DNA of 15,556 nucleotides from Pseudomonas sp. PGPPP3 (GTDB taxonomy: Bacteria; Pseudomonadota; Gammaproteobacteria; Pseudomonadales; Pseudomonadaceae): NCBI GenBank assembly GCA_002256055.1, contig NKIE01000018.1:1-15556 (forward strand). Reading direction: 5' to 3'. A program made the translations under genes and the position numbers. Positions 6,687 to 14,856 of the stretch are shown piece by piece. The first letter of the stretch is position 1, and every line of letters starts with the position of its first letter. The notes below the pieces were generated by a model that made no database searches, was not told the origin of the DNA, and was given only the letters and a program-made list of their open reading frames with translations.

Positions 6687-9600
6687 GCCGAGCCTCCTCG
6701 AACAGTTGATCCAGGGCATCCAGCAAGGCATCGCTGGGGCGAGCGAAGTACACGCCGGCCTCCGGCATGCCGCGCAGGAACAGGTAATAGGCGCCGCCCA
6801 GTTGTTCATTACTGAAGTCAGCCAAGCGCTGGCGCAGGAAGCGCCGCAGCGCCACCAGATAGATCAGGTATTGCAGGTAGTAATGCTCGCCGGCCAGCGC
6901 TTGCAGCAGGCGCTCGCCGCCGTAGTAGCTGGCGTCCGGGCCGAGCCAGTTGGATTTGTAGTCGAGGATGTACCAACGGCCCTCATGCTCGAAAGTCAGG
7001 TCGATAAAGCCTTTGAGAAAGCCTTTCAAACTGTCGAACTCCAATCGGCTGGCGGCCTCGCGCAACGGCTCGGCCAAGCCGTGGGCCGGGTCGCTGAGGA
7101 TGTGGCGCAGACGCTGCACCTGCAGGTCGCCGACCGGGAAGGTGAAGCCCAGCTCGGGTAAACGCCGCGCCGGCTTCAGGCTGGCCAGACTGAGGCCCTG
7201 GCCGTCCAGATCGCTGTCCAACACCAACTGCAACTGCGCCAGCGCCACCGCGCCCCAGGTCTCGGCATCGATACCGTGGCCGCTCAGGGCTGGCGCCACC
7301 AGATCCGTCAGCGCGCCTTTGCCGCGCGCCCAGTCTTCGAGAATCGCGTGCAGGCAAGTACCGGCCCGCGCACCACGGGGGAAGGCATAAAAGCCGCTGC
7401 CCGGCTCGCTGGCATCGGGCATGACCAGGCCATCACGATCCGGCGCTTCCATGTGCATGCCCGCGGCTAATCCGGAGAAGCTGCCAACCCGCCAGGCGCT
7501 GTACAGGCTGCGCTTGAGCTGACCCAGTTGCGCGGGCGGCGCGGCGCGGCGCTCACCAGCGGCGCTGGCTTCAGTTTCACGCAGGGCCTGCACGGCCATA
7601 CGGCCCTGACTGGCGGCGCTCAGCTGGTCGATTTCTGCGCGCAGGCCGCTGGGGCTGAGTTGTTGAAAGTGCTCGGCGAGTTCCACCAAGGCATCAGCGC
7701 CCGACAACTGACGGCCGTGCAGCAGCCAGGCCAGGGCGCTGCTGTGCAGGCCGCTGTCGCTCATGCTGCCGTCCTTTTTCGGCTTGCAGTCCACTGGCCC
7801 CCAGTGCAGCCACAAGCGGTCGCGGGCACGAGTCAGGGCCACATAGGTCAGGCGCAGTTTCTCGGCGAAGCGCTCATGGCGGGCGCGCTCGCGGTGCTGA
7901 TCAAACTGTTCGCCGCCCAGATCGAGCAGCGGTGTGCCGTCGTCGGCGTGACAGGTGATGTCTTCATGCTGGCGCAGCAGCGTGCCGTCCCACAGATAAG
8001 GGCAGAACACCAACGGGTACTCCAGGCCCTTGGAGGTGTGGATGGTGACGATCTGCACCCGTTCGGCATCGCTTTCCAGGCGTAGCAGGGCGTCTTCACC
8101 ATGGGCCTCGGCACTGCGCTGGGCATTGAACCAGCTGAGCAATTGCTCCAGGCCCGCGCGTTGCAGGCTCTCGGTTTGCAGTAGCTCAGCCAGGTGCAAC
8201 AGGTTGGTCAGCCGCCGTTCGCCATCCACTAGGGCCAGCAAGCGCGGCGCCACCTGTTGCTCGTCCAGCCAGGCACGGAAGGCGCGCATAAAGCCCTGCT
8301 GTTGCCAGAGTTGGTGATAGCGTTCGGCAGCCTCGCGCTCCTCGTCCCAGGCGCGGGCATCTTCCTGGCAGGCGGCCAGATCGGCGGCGCTACGCCCGAG
8401 CAAACGACTGGCCAGGGCATAGCGCAGGGCGCCTTCGCGGCCAGGCTCAGCATAGGCAGCCAGCACCGCGGCCAGCTCTCCGGCCTCTTCGCTGTGCCAG
8501 ACGTTTTCCTTGCCGCGACGCACGCTGGGTACGCCACGCGCGGCCAGTTCGGCGGCCACGTCACTGGCTTGCCGATGGCTGGCGACCAGCACGGCGATAT
8601 CGCCACCTTTGAGTGGCGTGCGTTCGCCGCTGGCGTCGAAATACGCCTCGCCCGCCGCACTGGCGGCCAGCAGGGCGGCGATACGTCGGGCCGTGTCACG
8701 GGCCACCAGGCTACCGGCCGCGCCTTTGCCGAGATAGTCATCATCCAGCCAAACCAGGCTAAGCGGCGCGTCCGCTTCATCCTCGACGACCGGCAATACC
8801 AGCTGCGCGCGAATCTTGTCGCTGGCGCCGACTTGCGGGTAGCTCAGTCCCAACTCGGCGAACGGTATGGGCCGGTCGAACAGCTGATTAAGGGCGGCGA
8901 TCAGCTCCGGCGTGGAACGGTGGTTGGTGGCCAGACTGTACTGCCGCGCTGCCTCGTCGCGGGCCTTGAGATAGGTGGCCAGATCGGCGCCGCGAAACGC
9001 ATAGATGGCCTGTTTGGGGTCGCCAACAAAACACAGGTCGCCTTGCTCGGCGTAAATGCGATGAAACACCTGGTACTGCACCGGGTCGGTGTCCTGGAAT
9101 TCGTCGATCAGCGCCACCGGGTACTGGGCGCGCAGGGTGCCGGCCAGATGCTCGCCGCCCTCACCGTACAGGCCCTGCTGCAGCTGGTTGAGCAGGTCGT
9201 CGAAGGCCAGCAGGCGTTGCGCCGCCTTGCGTTGCGGCAGCTGCTCATTGAGCTGGCCGATCAGGCGAACCTGCAGGTCGATCAGCCGTTGTTCGGCCTC
9301 CGGCTGCGCCGCCGCCAGGGCGTCACACAGGTCCTGCAACGCTGCTGCCAATGGGCTCTCGGGTACGCTGGCGCCCTTCTTGCTGGCCTTGAGCAAGCCT
9401 TCACGGGACAGGCGCTGGTGCGCCTCGGTCTTGCTGAACAGCGCCGCGGCGTCGCTGAAATAACCGTCCAGTTCCAGCTGCCATACGCCCAGTTTGACGG
9501 CGTTGCACATATTACTTTTGAAGCCGTCGCAGGCCTTGAGCTGCGCCAGCCAGGCGGCACTTTCCACCTGCCAGCTATCACGGGCGCGCAGCCAGGCGCT

Positions 9601-10233
9601 GCGCAGGCCACTCATTTCGCTGCTGGCACCCGGCTGCGGCTCGATGCGCAAATAGGGTTTGCCCAAGTGATTGCGCAACTGCTGGCGCAGGCTCTGCGGG
9701 GTGACTTTCTGCTGCACCAGAAACGCCGCCCACTCCGGCTCGGCAGCGGCCAGCTCGTGGCGCCAGAGGTCGGCGAGTAGGGCGTCGAGCAGTTCGCGGT
9801 CGTCGTGGGTCAGCTCGTTATCGAAATCGCCACCGGCCTCGAACGCCGCATCCTGCAAGGCGCGCTGGCAGAAGCCGTGGATGGTGAAGATCGCCGCTTC
9901 GTCGAAGCCATGCACCGCCAGCAGCAAACGCCGGTGGCTGGCGGCATCCGGGTACTGCGCGTGCAGACGGTTAAGCAAGTCGTCCGCGCCTGGGCCCTGC
10001 TCGTACACCGCCAGCAACTCGGCCAAGCGCTTGCGGATGCGCTCGCGCAGTTCGGCGGTGGCGGCGGTGGTGAAGGTCACCACTAGAATCTGGCTGACGT
10101 TGAGCTGCTTCTCCAGCAGCAGACGCGCGTACAGCGCGGTCAGGGTCCAGGTTTTGCCGGTGCCGGCGCTGGCTTCGATCAGCGAGCGGCCGGTGAAAGA
10201 GTCCGTAAGTAAATCCAGGGCGGCGCTGTTCAT
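6673..10233 (-). CDS. recB: Exodeoxyribonuclease V (RecBCD) subunit beta, RecB helicase-nuclease
   Basis: A 1186-residue protein (E. coli RecB 1180), the 3'-to-5' helicase and the only nuclease of RecBCD, acting on double-strand DNA ends in repair and in destruction of linear DNA. The N-terminus holds Walker A EASAGTGKTWT (residues 20-30). The UvrD-type Walker B DEFQD is at 377-381. HTSKGLEYPLVF and YVALTRARDRL are motifs V and VI. The C-terminal nuclease domain is intact: H962 in CLHAILE, D1078 in GFIDLTF, and D1091 and K1093 in LDYKSN. The ATG at 10233 overlaps the recC stop as ATGA, with AGAGG 7 nt upstream, so it is probably coupled to recC translation. Long open frames on the opposite strand here are codon-bias shadows. 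Confidence 0.97.
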   Translation of the reverse strand: MNSAALDLLTDSFTGRSLIEASAGTGKTWTLTALYARLLLEKQLNVSQILVVTFTTAATAELRERIRKRLAELLAVYEQGPGADDLLNRLHAQYPDAASHRRLLLAVHGFDEAAIFTIHGFCQRALQDAAFEAGGDFDNELTHDDRELLDALLADLWRHELAAAEPEWAAFLVQQKVTPQSLRQQLRNHLGKPYLRIEPQPGASSEMSGLRSAWLRARDSWQVESAAWLAQLKACDGFKSNMCNAVKLGVWQLELDGYFSDAAALFSKTEAHQRLSREGLLKASKKGASVPESPLAAALQDLCDALAAAQPEAEQRLIDLQVRLIGQLNEQLPQRKAAQRLLAFDDLLNQLQQGLYGEGGEHLAGTLRAQYPVALIDEFQDTDPVQYQVFHRIYAEQGDLCFVGDPKQAIYAFRGADLATYLKARDEAARQYSLATNHRSTPELIAALNQLFDRPIPFAELGLSYPQVGASDKIRAQLVLPVVEDEADAPLSLVWLDDDYLGKGAAGSLVARDTARRIAALLAASAAGEAYFDASGERTPLKGGDIAVLVASHRQASDVAAELAARGVPSVRRGKENVWHSEEAGELAAVLAAYAEPGREGALRYALASRLLGRSAADLAACQEDARAWDEEREAAERYHQLWQQQGFMRAFRAWLDEQQVAPRLLALVDGERRLTNLLHLAELLQTESLQRAGLEQLLSWFNAQRSAEAHGEDALLRLESDAERVQIVTIHTSKGLEYPLVFCPYLWDGTLLRQHEDITCHADDGTPLLDLGGEQFDQHRERARHERFAEKLRLTYVALTRARDRLWLHWGPVDCKPKKDGSMSDSGLHSSALAWLLHGRQLSGADALVELAEHFQQLSPSGLRAEIDQLSAASQGRMAVQALRETEASAAGERRAAPPAQLGQLKRSLYSAWRVGSFSGLAAGMHMEAPDRDGLVMPDASEPGSGFYAFPRGARAGTCLHAILEDWARGKGALTDLVAPALSGHGIDAETWGAVALAQLQLVLDSDLDGQGLSLASLKPARRLPELGFTFPVGDLQVQRLRHILSDPAHGLAEPLREAASRLEFDSLKGFLKGFIDLTFEHEGRWYILDYKSNWLGPDASYYGGERLLQALAGEHYYLQYLIYLVALRRFLRQRLADFSNEQLGGAYYLFLRGMPEAGVYFARPSDALLDALDQLFEEARHVAA

Positions 10234-13200
10234 GCCTCGTCCTCTTCTTCGCTGTGCAAGGCATCCAGGGCCGGGCCGTAGAGCTGTTCAGCCAGGGCTT
10301 CGAAGCGCTCGTCGAGCACCTCACGGTCGCGAAAAGCCAGAGCATTCCAGGGATCGTCACCTTCGCCGCTCATATGCTCGTTGCCTAGCCACATCAGCGC
10401 CGCTTCGCTGCGCGCGGCGTCGATGGGCTCCTTACGGCCGGGGTTGCGCCATTTCTTGGCAAAACCAACGCTGCATTTGGCCAGCAACGGCAGCGGCTCG
10501 CACAACGCACTTTGATAGGCCTCCAGCCACGGCTGCAGCAGCTCCAGCGGGTTGGCCAGCGGGCCCAGGCGCCACTCGCTTTTTGGCGACAGCAAGCGAC
10601 TGTCGCGGCGGATGCCAGGGGTCGCCGCGCAGTTGAGCAACAGGTGGCGCAGCCAGAACGGCGCCAGCTCCCAGGCGCCCAGATCACGCAGGCGGTAGTC
10701 GAACAGGCCCTCGTCGGTAACGCCCTCCAGCCAGCCGTGGATGCGCACGCCGGCTAGATTGATATCCACCAGCAGCGGCTGCGCGGCCTCGGCCGGGCGT
10801 TCGTCAAACAGGGTCGGGGCGAAGGCGCGAATCGGCCCGCGGATCTGCCCCCAGTAAGCCTGGCCCAGCTCACCCACCGGCAACCAACCAGAGGCGGCGG
10901 CGACGGCGCGCTCCTGAGGCTCCGTCCAGTTCTGCTCGATGGCCTGCAACGCCAGCTGGCGCAGGCCGTGCTGGCTGGTCCATTCGACGCTGAAGGGTTC
11001 GTCACCGGCCAGCACTTCGGTGCCTTGCGCCAGGTGCAGGCCGAGGCGCTGCTCCAGCAGGTAGCGCGCCGGGTGCTTGAAGCAATGCAGCAGCTGGCTC
11101 GGCTCGATGGTCAGCCAGTCCGCATCGGGGGCGGCCAGGCGACTGGCAAAGGCGGTCGCCGGCACGACCGGTTCGCTCAGGCGCTGCGCGGCGCGGAACC
11201 AGGGCGCAGCGAAACCGGCATGGGCGGCACTGGCGAAGTTGCCGGGGGCGAAAGGTTGCAGCGGGTGTTGATGGGTAATCTGCGCACTGGCGCTGCCGTT
11301 GGCCGCGACACCGGTGAGGTCGACCACATCCAGCAGCTCACTGATCAGCACAGAGGGCGGCAGTTCGGCATTGCTGCGCGGGTCGCGACCGACATAGCTG
11401 AGGTACAGGCCCTGGCGCGCCGAGAGCAGGGTTTCCAGCAGCAGGTAGCGGTCATCCAGACGGCGGGCGCGGTCGCCGTGCCGCGGTTTCTGCCCGATCA
11501 AATCGAAGCCGGCCGCCGGCGTGCGGCGTGGCAGGGCACCGTCGTCCAGGCCAAGCAGGCAGACCAAGGCAAACGGCAGGCTGCGCATCGGCACCATGGT
11601 GCAGAAGGTCACTGCGCCGGTAAGAAAGCCCGAGGCGCCGCTGCCTTGCTCCAGCGCAGCGGTCAGTTGCTGGCGGATCAGCGCCAGCTCTAGCGGTCGC
11701 TCGATACCCGCCGCCAGGGCCTGTTCGCGCAAGGCGGCGCAGGCCTTGCTAAGCAACAACAGGGTGTCGCCGGCTTCGCGCTCATCAAACAACTCGTCGA
11801 TCAGCCCCTGCAACGTGTCGGCCCAATCGCTCAGGCTGCGCTGCCGTTGCAGGGTCTGCGCCAGCGCCGCCAGGCGTTCGACAAAGGCCACCAGGCGGCC
11901 GAGCAGCTGGGCGCGGGCACCTTCCAGGGCATCCAGCGGCCAGCTGTCACCGAGCAAGGGCGCGTGTCCGGCGGCCAGTTGCGGCGGCGCAGCAAAGCCC
12001 AGCAGCAGGCGATCCAGGCCCTGGCGCCAGGTGAAGGCGGCATCGGCCGGCAGGCCGAGTTGCTGACGATGCTCGCCATCGCGGCCCCAACGCACCCCTG
12101 CCGTGCTCAGCCAGTCGCGCAGCAGCGGCAGGTCGTCGGCGTCGATGCCGGCCTTGGCCGCCAGGGCCGGTTGCTCCAGCCAGGTCAGCACTTCTTCGGC
12201 GGTAAAGCGGCTGTCGGGCAGCGCCAGCAGGCTGAGAAAGGCTTCGATCAGCGGGGTTTCCGCGCGCAGGCTGCGGTCGGCCAGGCTAAACGGGATGCGT
12301 GGCACACCTTCGCGCGGAGCAAAGACGGCCTCGATATAGGGCGCATAACGCTCGATGTCCGGGGTCAGCACCACCACCTGATCGGGGGTTAATTGCGGGT
12401 TGGCGGCAAAGCGCGCCAGCAGTTGGTCATGCAGAATTTCCACCTCGCGCAGCGGCGAGTGGGCGCAGTGCACTTCCAGCGAGCGGTCGTCGTCACGCAG
12501 CGGCAAACGCTCCTCGGGCTGGCGAGTGCGTAGGCGCAGGATGTCGTTTTGCAGGGCCTGCAGCAGGCTGCTGTCGTGCAAGTCGGCATCTTCAGAATAC
12601 AGGCCGATCTCCTGGCCGCCTTCGCTGGAAGCCAGGCTGAACAGGCTGTCGAAAAAATCCCGGCCCTGCTTGCCCAGGCTGGCCAGCAAGGGGTTGCCAA
12701 CATCCAGGTACCACTCATCCGAGTGCAGCTCCGGGCGTTTGGCCAACTCGCGGATATCACGAATCTCGCCCCAGGCCTCGCGACACGGGTTGAGGGCAAA
12801 CAGAATGACCTCGCAGTGCCGAGCCAGGCCTTCGAGCACGCGCAGGTGATGGGGCGGCAGGCTGCTGATACCGAACACCACGACGCGCTCGGGCAGCCCG
12901 GCAATCGGCTCGGGGGTGTGCAAGCGCTGCAACAGCTCATCGAGCAGGCGCGCACGGTGTGGGTGGCCATCCTTGGTCAGCTCGCGCCAGAGCAGCGCCT
13001 GCCAGCCTTCGTCCGGGCCCAGATCGAGCAATTCATTGCGCTCCCAGGCGGCCAGCCAGTCGTCGCGATACAGCAGGTATTGGTCGAACACGTCGGCAAT
13101 TTTCACCGCCAGGGACAGCCGCCGGCGCTCATCACCGCCCGCCAGGTAATGGGCCAGGCGCGGCGCCTGAGCGCAGTGCTCGGGCTCACAGAGCCAGTCG

Positions 13201-13484
13201 TACAGGCGCCAGGTCAGACTGCTGGGGCTGAACGCCGACTGCTCGGGCAATTGACCAAGCACCAGGCGCGACACATCCCAGACGAACTTGGCCGGCAACT
13301 GCACCTCAAGCTGCATAGCGATCCCGGTGCTGCGCGCCAGTTGCAAGGTCAGCCAGCGGCCCATGCCCTGACTCGGCACCACCACCAAGGCCGGCGCCAA
13401 AGGCTCACTCAGCGGCTGAGCCAGCAGCGTGCAAGCCAGCTCACCAAGGGTTTCCAGATCGGGGGCGTGAAAGAGGCTGAGCAT
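10230..13484 (-). CDS. recC: Exodeoxyribonuclease V (RecBCD) subunit gamma, RecC
   Basis: A 1084-residue protein (E. coli RecC 1122), the scaffold of RecBCD that splits the duplex and reads Chi in the 3' strand. It resembles a helicase-nuclease but lacks working catalytic motifs. The N-terminus MLSLFHAPDLETL and the following VVVPSQGMGRWLTLQLA, LPAKFVWDVSRLVL line up with E. coli RecC (MLRVYHSNRLDVL, VQSTGMAQWL, LPATFIWDM). A central LGLDDGALPRR (around 645-655) and YLLLETLLSARQGLYLSYVG are also characteristic. I chose the ATG at 13484 because it gives this alignment. The frame could extend to a TTG at 13523, but that extension (FFPPSNGLPRP) has no counterpart. No good Shine-Dalgarno is visible before either start; the stretch is C-rich. 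First gene of the recC-recB-recD operon, divergent from the PilU-like gene. Confidence 0.96.
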   Translation of the reverse strand: MLSLFHAPDLETLGELACTLLAQPLSEPLAPALVVVPSQGMGRWLTLQLARSTGIAMQLEVQLPAKFVWDVSRLVLGQLPEQSAFSPSSLTWRLYDWLCEPEHCAQAPRLAHYLAGGDERRRLSLAVKIADVFDQYLLYRDDWLAAWERNELLDLGPDEGWQALLWRELTKDGHPHRARLLDELLQRLHTPEPIAGLPERVVVFGISSLPPHHLRVLEGLARHCEVILFALNPCREAWGEIRDIRELAKRPELHSDEWYLDVGNPLLASLGKQGRDFFDSLFSLASSEGGQEIGLYSEDADLHDSSLLQALQNDILRLRTRQPEERLPLRDDDRSLEVHCAHSPLREVEILHDQLLARFAANPQLTPDQVVVLTPDIERYAPYIEAVFAPREGVPRIPFSLADRSLRAETPLIEAFLSLLALPDSRFTAEEVLTWLEQPALAAKAGIDADDLPLLRDWLSTAGVRWGRDGEHRQQLGLPADAAFTWRQGLDRLLLGFAAPPQLAAGHAPLLGDSWPLDALEGARAQLLGRLVAFVERLAALAQTLQRQRSLSDWADTLQGLIDELFDEREAGDTLLLLSKACAALREQALAAGIERPLELALIRQQLTAALEQGSGASGFLTGAVTFCTMVPMRSLPFALVCLLGLDDGALPRRTPAAGFDLIGQKPRHGDRARRLDDRYLLLETLLSARQGLYLSYVGRDPRSNAELPPSVLISELLDVVDLTGVAANGSASAQITHQHPLQPFAPGNFASAAHAGFAAPWFRAAQRLSEPVVPATAFASRLAAPDADWLTIEPSQLLHCFKHPARYLLEQRLGLHLAQGTEVLAGDEPFSVEWTSQHGLRQLALQAIEQNWTEPQERAVAAASGWLPVGELGQAYWGQIRGPIRAFAPTLFDERPAEAAQPLLVDINLAGVRIHGWLEGVTDEGLFDYRLRDLGAWELAPFWLRHLLLNCAATPGIRRDSRLLSPKSEWRLGPLANPLELLQPWLEAYQSALCEPLPLLAKCSVGFAKKWRNPGRKEPIDAARSEAALMWLGNEHMSGEGDDPWNALAFRDREVLDERFEALAEQLYGPALDALHSEEEDEA

Positions 13485-13537
13485 GGGGCGGGGGAGTCCG
13501 TTCGAGGGCGGGAAAAACAGCAACTCTGTTGCGCCGG

Positions 13538-13566
13538 ATCATAACGCGAAGCCAGTAGCCGACTAA
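13538..13566 (-). promoter_or_regulatory. Candidate sigma-70 promoter of the recCBD operon
   Basis: On the minus strand, TTAGTC (13566-13561) lies 17 bp before TATGAT (13543-13538), a good -10 but only a fair -35. It would start transcription about 45 nt before the recC ATG. I see no LexA-like CTG-N10-CAG box overlapping it. Confidence 0.4.
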
Positions 13567-13579
13567 GGTTAAAGACTAA

Positions 13580-13636
13580 ATGCGACATGCGACGAGTGGT
13601 GTCGCGCGCAACATTCTACGCAACCTTCCACGCAAT
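13580..13636 (+). repeat. Short tandem repeats in the leader of the PilU-like gene
   Basis: Two back-to-back copies of ATGCGAC (13580-13593) are followed by a 12-bp period: CGCAACATTCTA (13607-13618), CGCAACCTTCCA (13619-13630) and a third copy starting CGCAAT (13631). The first two 12-mers agree at 10 of 12 positions. They end 4 nt before the Shine-Dalgarno GGAG. If translation began at the in-frame ATG at 13580, the 12-mers would encode RNIL, RNLP, RNHG. Confidence 0.55.
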
Positions 13637-13648
13637 CACGGAGCCAGC

Positions 13649-14782
13649 ATGGACAACCAGCCAACCGCGACCGCAGGGCCAGATGTTTACCCCTATCTGC
13701 AAAAGCTCTACAGCCTCGGCGGCTCGGACATGTTCTTCAGTGTCGGCACCCAGCCGCAACTCAAGGTCGAAGGCCTGACCCACCCGGTCGGCAGCGAGGT
13801 CATGAAGCCCGGCGCGGTGCAGCACATGGCCTACCAACTGATGACGCAAAAGCAGATTGCCGAGTTCGAGCGCGACCTGGAAATGAACCTGGCCGTCAGC
13901 GTCGGCGGCTCGGGGCGCTTCCGTATCAACGTCTATTACCAGCGCGGCGAAGTGTCGATGGTGGCGCGCCTGATCAAAAACGAAATCCCGCCAATCAGCG
14001 CCTTGGGGCTGCCAATCCAGCTGGAGAAGCTGGCCATGCTCGACCGTGGCCTGATTCTGGTCATCGGTGCCGCGGGTTCAGGTAAGTCGACCACCCTGGC
14101 GTCGATGCTCGATCACCGCAACAGCAACAAGGACGGGCATATCCTCTGCATCGAGGACCCGATCGAGTTCCTGCACAAGCACAAGCGCTCGGTGATCGAC
14201 CAGCGCGAGGTCGGCCTCGACACCCACAGTTTCAACGACGCCCTGCGCAACGTCCTGCGTGAAGCGCCGGACGTAATCATGCTCGGCGAGATCCGTGACC
14301 TCGACAGCATGCAGCACGCCCTGCACTACGCGGAAACCGGCCACCTGTGCCTCGCAACCCTGCACGCCACCAGCACCACTCACGCCCTGGAACGCATCGT
14401 CCGGTTCTTCCCGGAGGAGGCGCGTCGGCAGATTCTCGCCGACCTGGCGCAGAACCTGGTTGCGCTGATCGGCCAGCGCCTGGTGCCCGGTGTCGAGCAG
14501 AAACGCGCGGTGGCGGTGGAGCTGCTGCTGGCCTCGGCGCATATCCGCGACCTGATCCAGCGTGACCTGCTGGACGACCTGCGCGAAGCCGTCGGGCGCG
14601 CCACCGAGCAAGGCATGCAGACCTTCGACCAGCACCTGCTGGCGCTGTATGAGAGCGGCCGGATCAGCGTCGAGGAAGCCATCCGCCATGCCGACTCGCG
14701 CACCGACCTGACCCTGAAAATTCGCCTCGGCCATGGCGTCGGCACCATCAATAGCGACCTGAATATGCTGCGCGACAGCTAG
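13649..14782 (+). CDS. PilT/PilU family type IVa pilus retraction ATPase, PilU-like
   Basis: A 377-residue hexameric ATPase of the PilT/PilU family, expected at the cytoplasmic base of type IV pili (P. aeruginosa PilU is 382). Motifs: Walker A GAAGSGKST 140-148, Asp box IEDPIEF 168-174, Walker B DVIMLGEIRD 208-217, His box ETGHLCLATLHA 229-240. The C-terminal HADSRTDLTLKIRLG resembles PilU (HADSRNDLRLLIKLG), whereas HIRDLIQR (299-305) is nearer PilT's AIRNLIRE. It differs from PilU over the first 130 residues, so I treat it as a third paralog rather than pilU itself. pilT is not adjacent; neighbours are recC and an AraC regulator. The ATG at 13649 has GGAG 5 nt upstream. A longer in-frame ATG at 13580 has only a weak AAGG 11 nt before it and is less likely. 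Confidence 0.88.
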   Translation: MDNQPTATAGPDVYPYLQKLYSLGGSDMFFSVGTQPQLKVEGLTHPVGSEVMKPGAVQHMAYQLMTQKQIAEFERDLEMNLAVSVGGSGRFRINVYYQRGEVSMVARLIKNEIPPISALGLPIQLEKLAMLDRGLILVIGAAGSGKSTTLASMLDHRNSNKDGHILCIEDPIEFLHKHKRSVIDQREVGLDTHSFNDALRNVLREAPDVIMLGEIRDLDSMQHALHYAETGHLCLATLHATSTTHALERIVRFFPEEARRQILADLAQNLVALIGQRLVPGVEQKRAVAVELLLASAHIRDLIQRDLLDDLREAVGRATEQGMQTFDQHLLALYESGRISVEEAIRHADSRTDLTLKIRLGHGVGTINSDLNMLRDS

Positions 14783-14793
14783 CCACCTCGCAC

Positions 14794-14823
14794 CGCGGCG
14801 GGCCGCTAGGCGCCGCCGCGCTT
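14794..14823 (+). terminator. GC-rich hairpin terminator after the PilU-like gene
   Basis: CGCGGCGG (14794-14801) pairs with CCGCCGCG (14813-14820). The stem continues inward as GCC/GGC (14802-14804 / 14809-14811) past one bulged G, closing on the loop GCTA. It is followed only by CTTTCCC, so the T tract is weak. It begins 11 nt after the stop codon. Confidence 0.55.
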
Positions 14824-14856
14824 TCCCTGCGGGCCAGGCTTGGGCATCATCGGCCC

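Noticed and set aside
8257..9780. A 507-codon open frame on the plus strand opposite recB
   Set aside because: It lies wholly antisense to clear RecB motifs, has repetitive Gly/Ala/Gln composition, no recognisable domain and no ribosome site. Such frames arise from GC-rich third positions.
12549..13544. A 331-codon plus-strand open frame opposite recC
   Set aside because: It is antisense to recC and runs into the recC promoter region without any family resemblance.
13485..13648. LexA box controlling recC
   Set aside because: No CTG-N10-CAG palindrome of the expected form was found between recC and the PilU-like gene.
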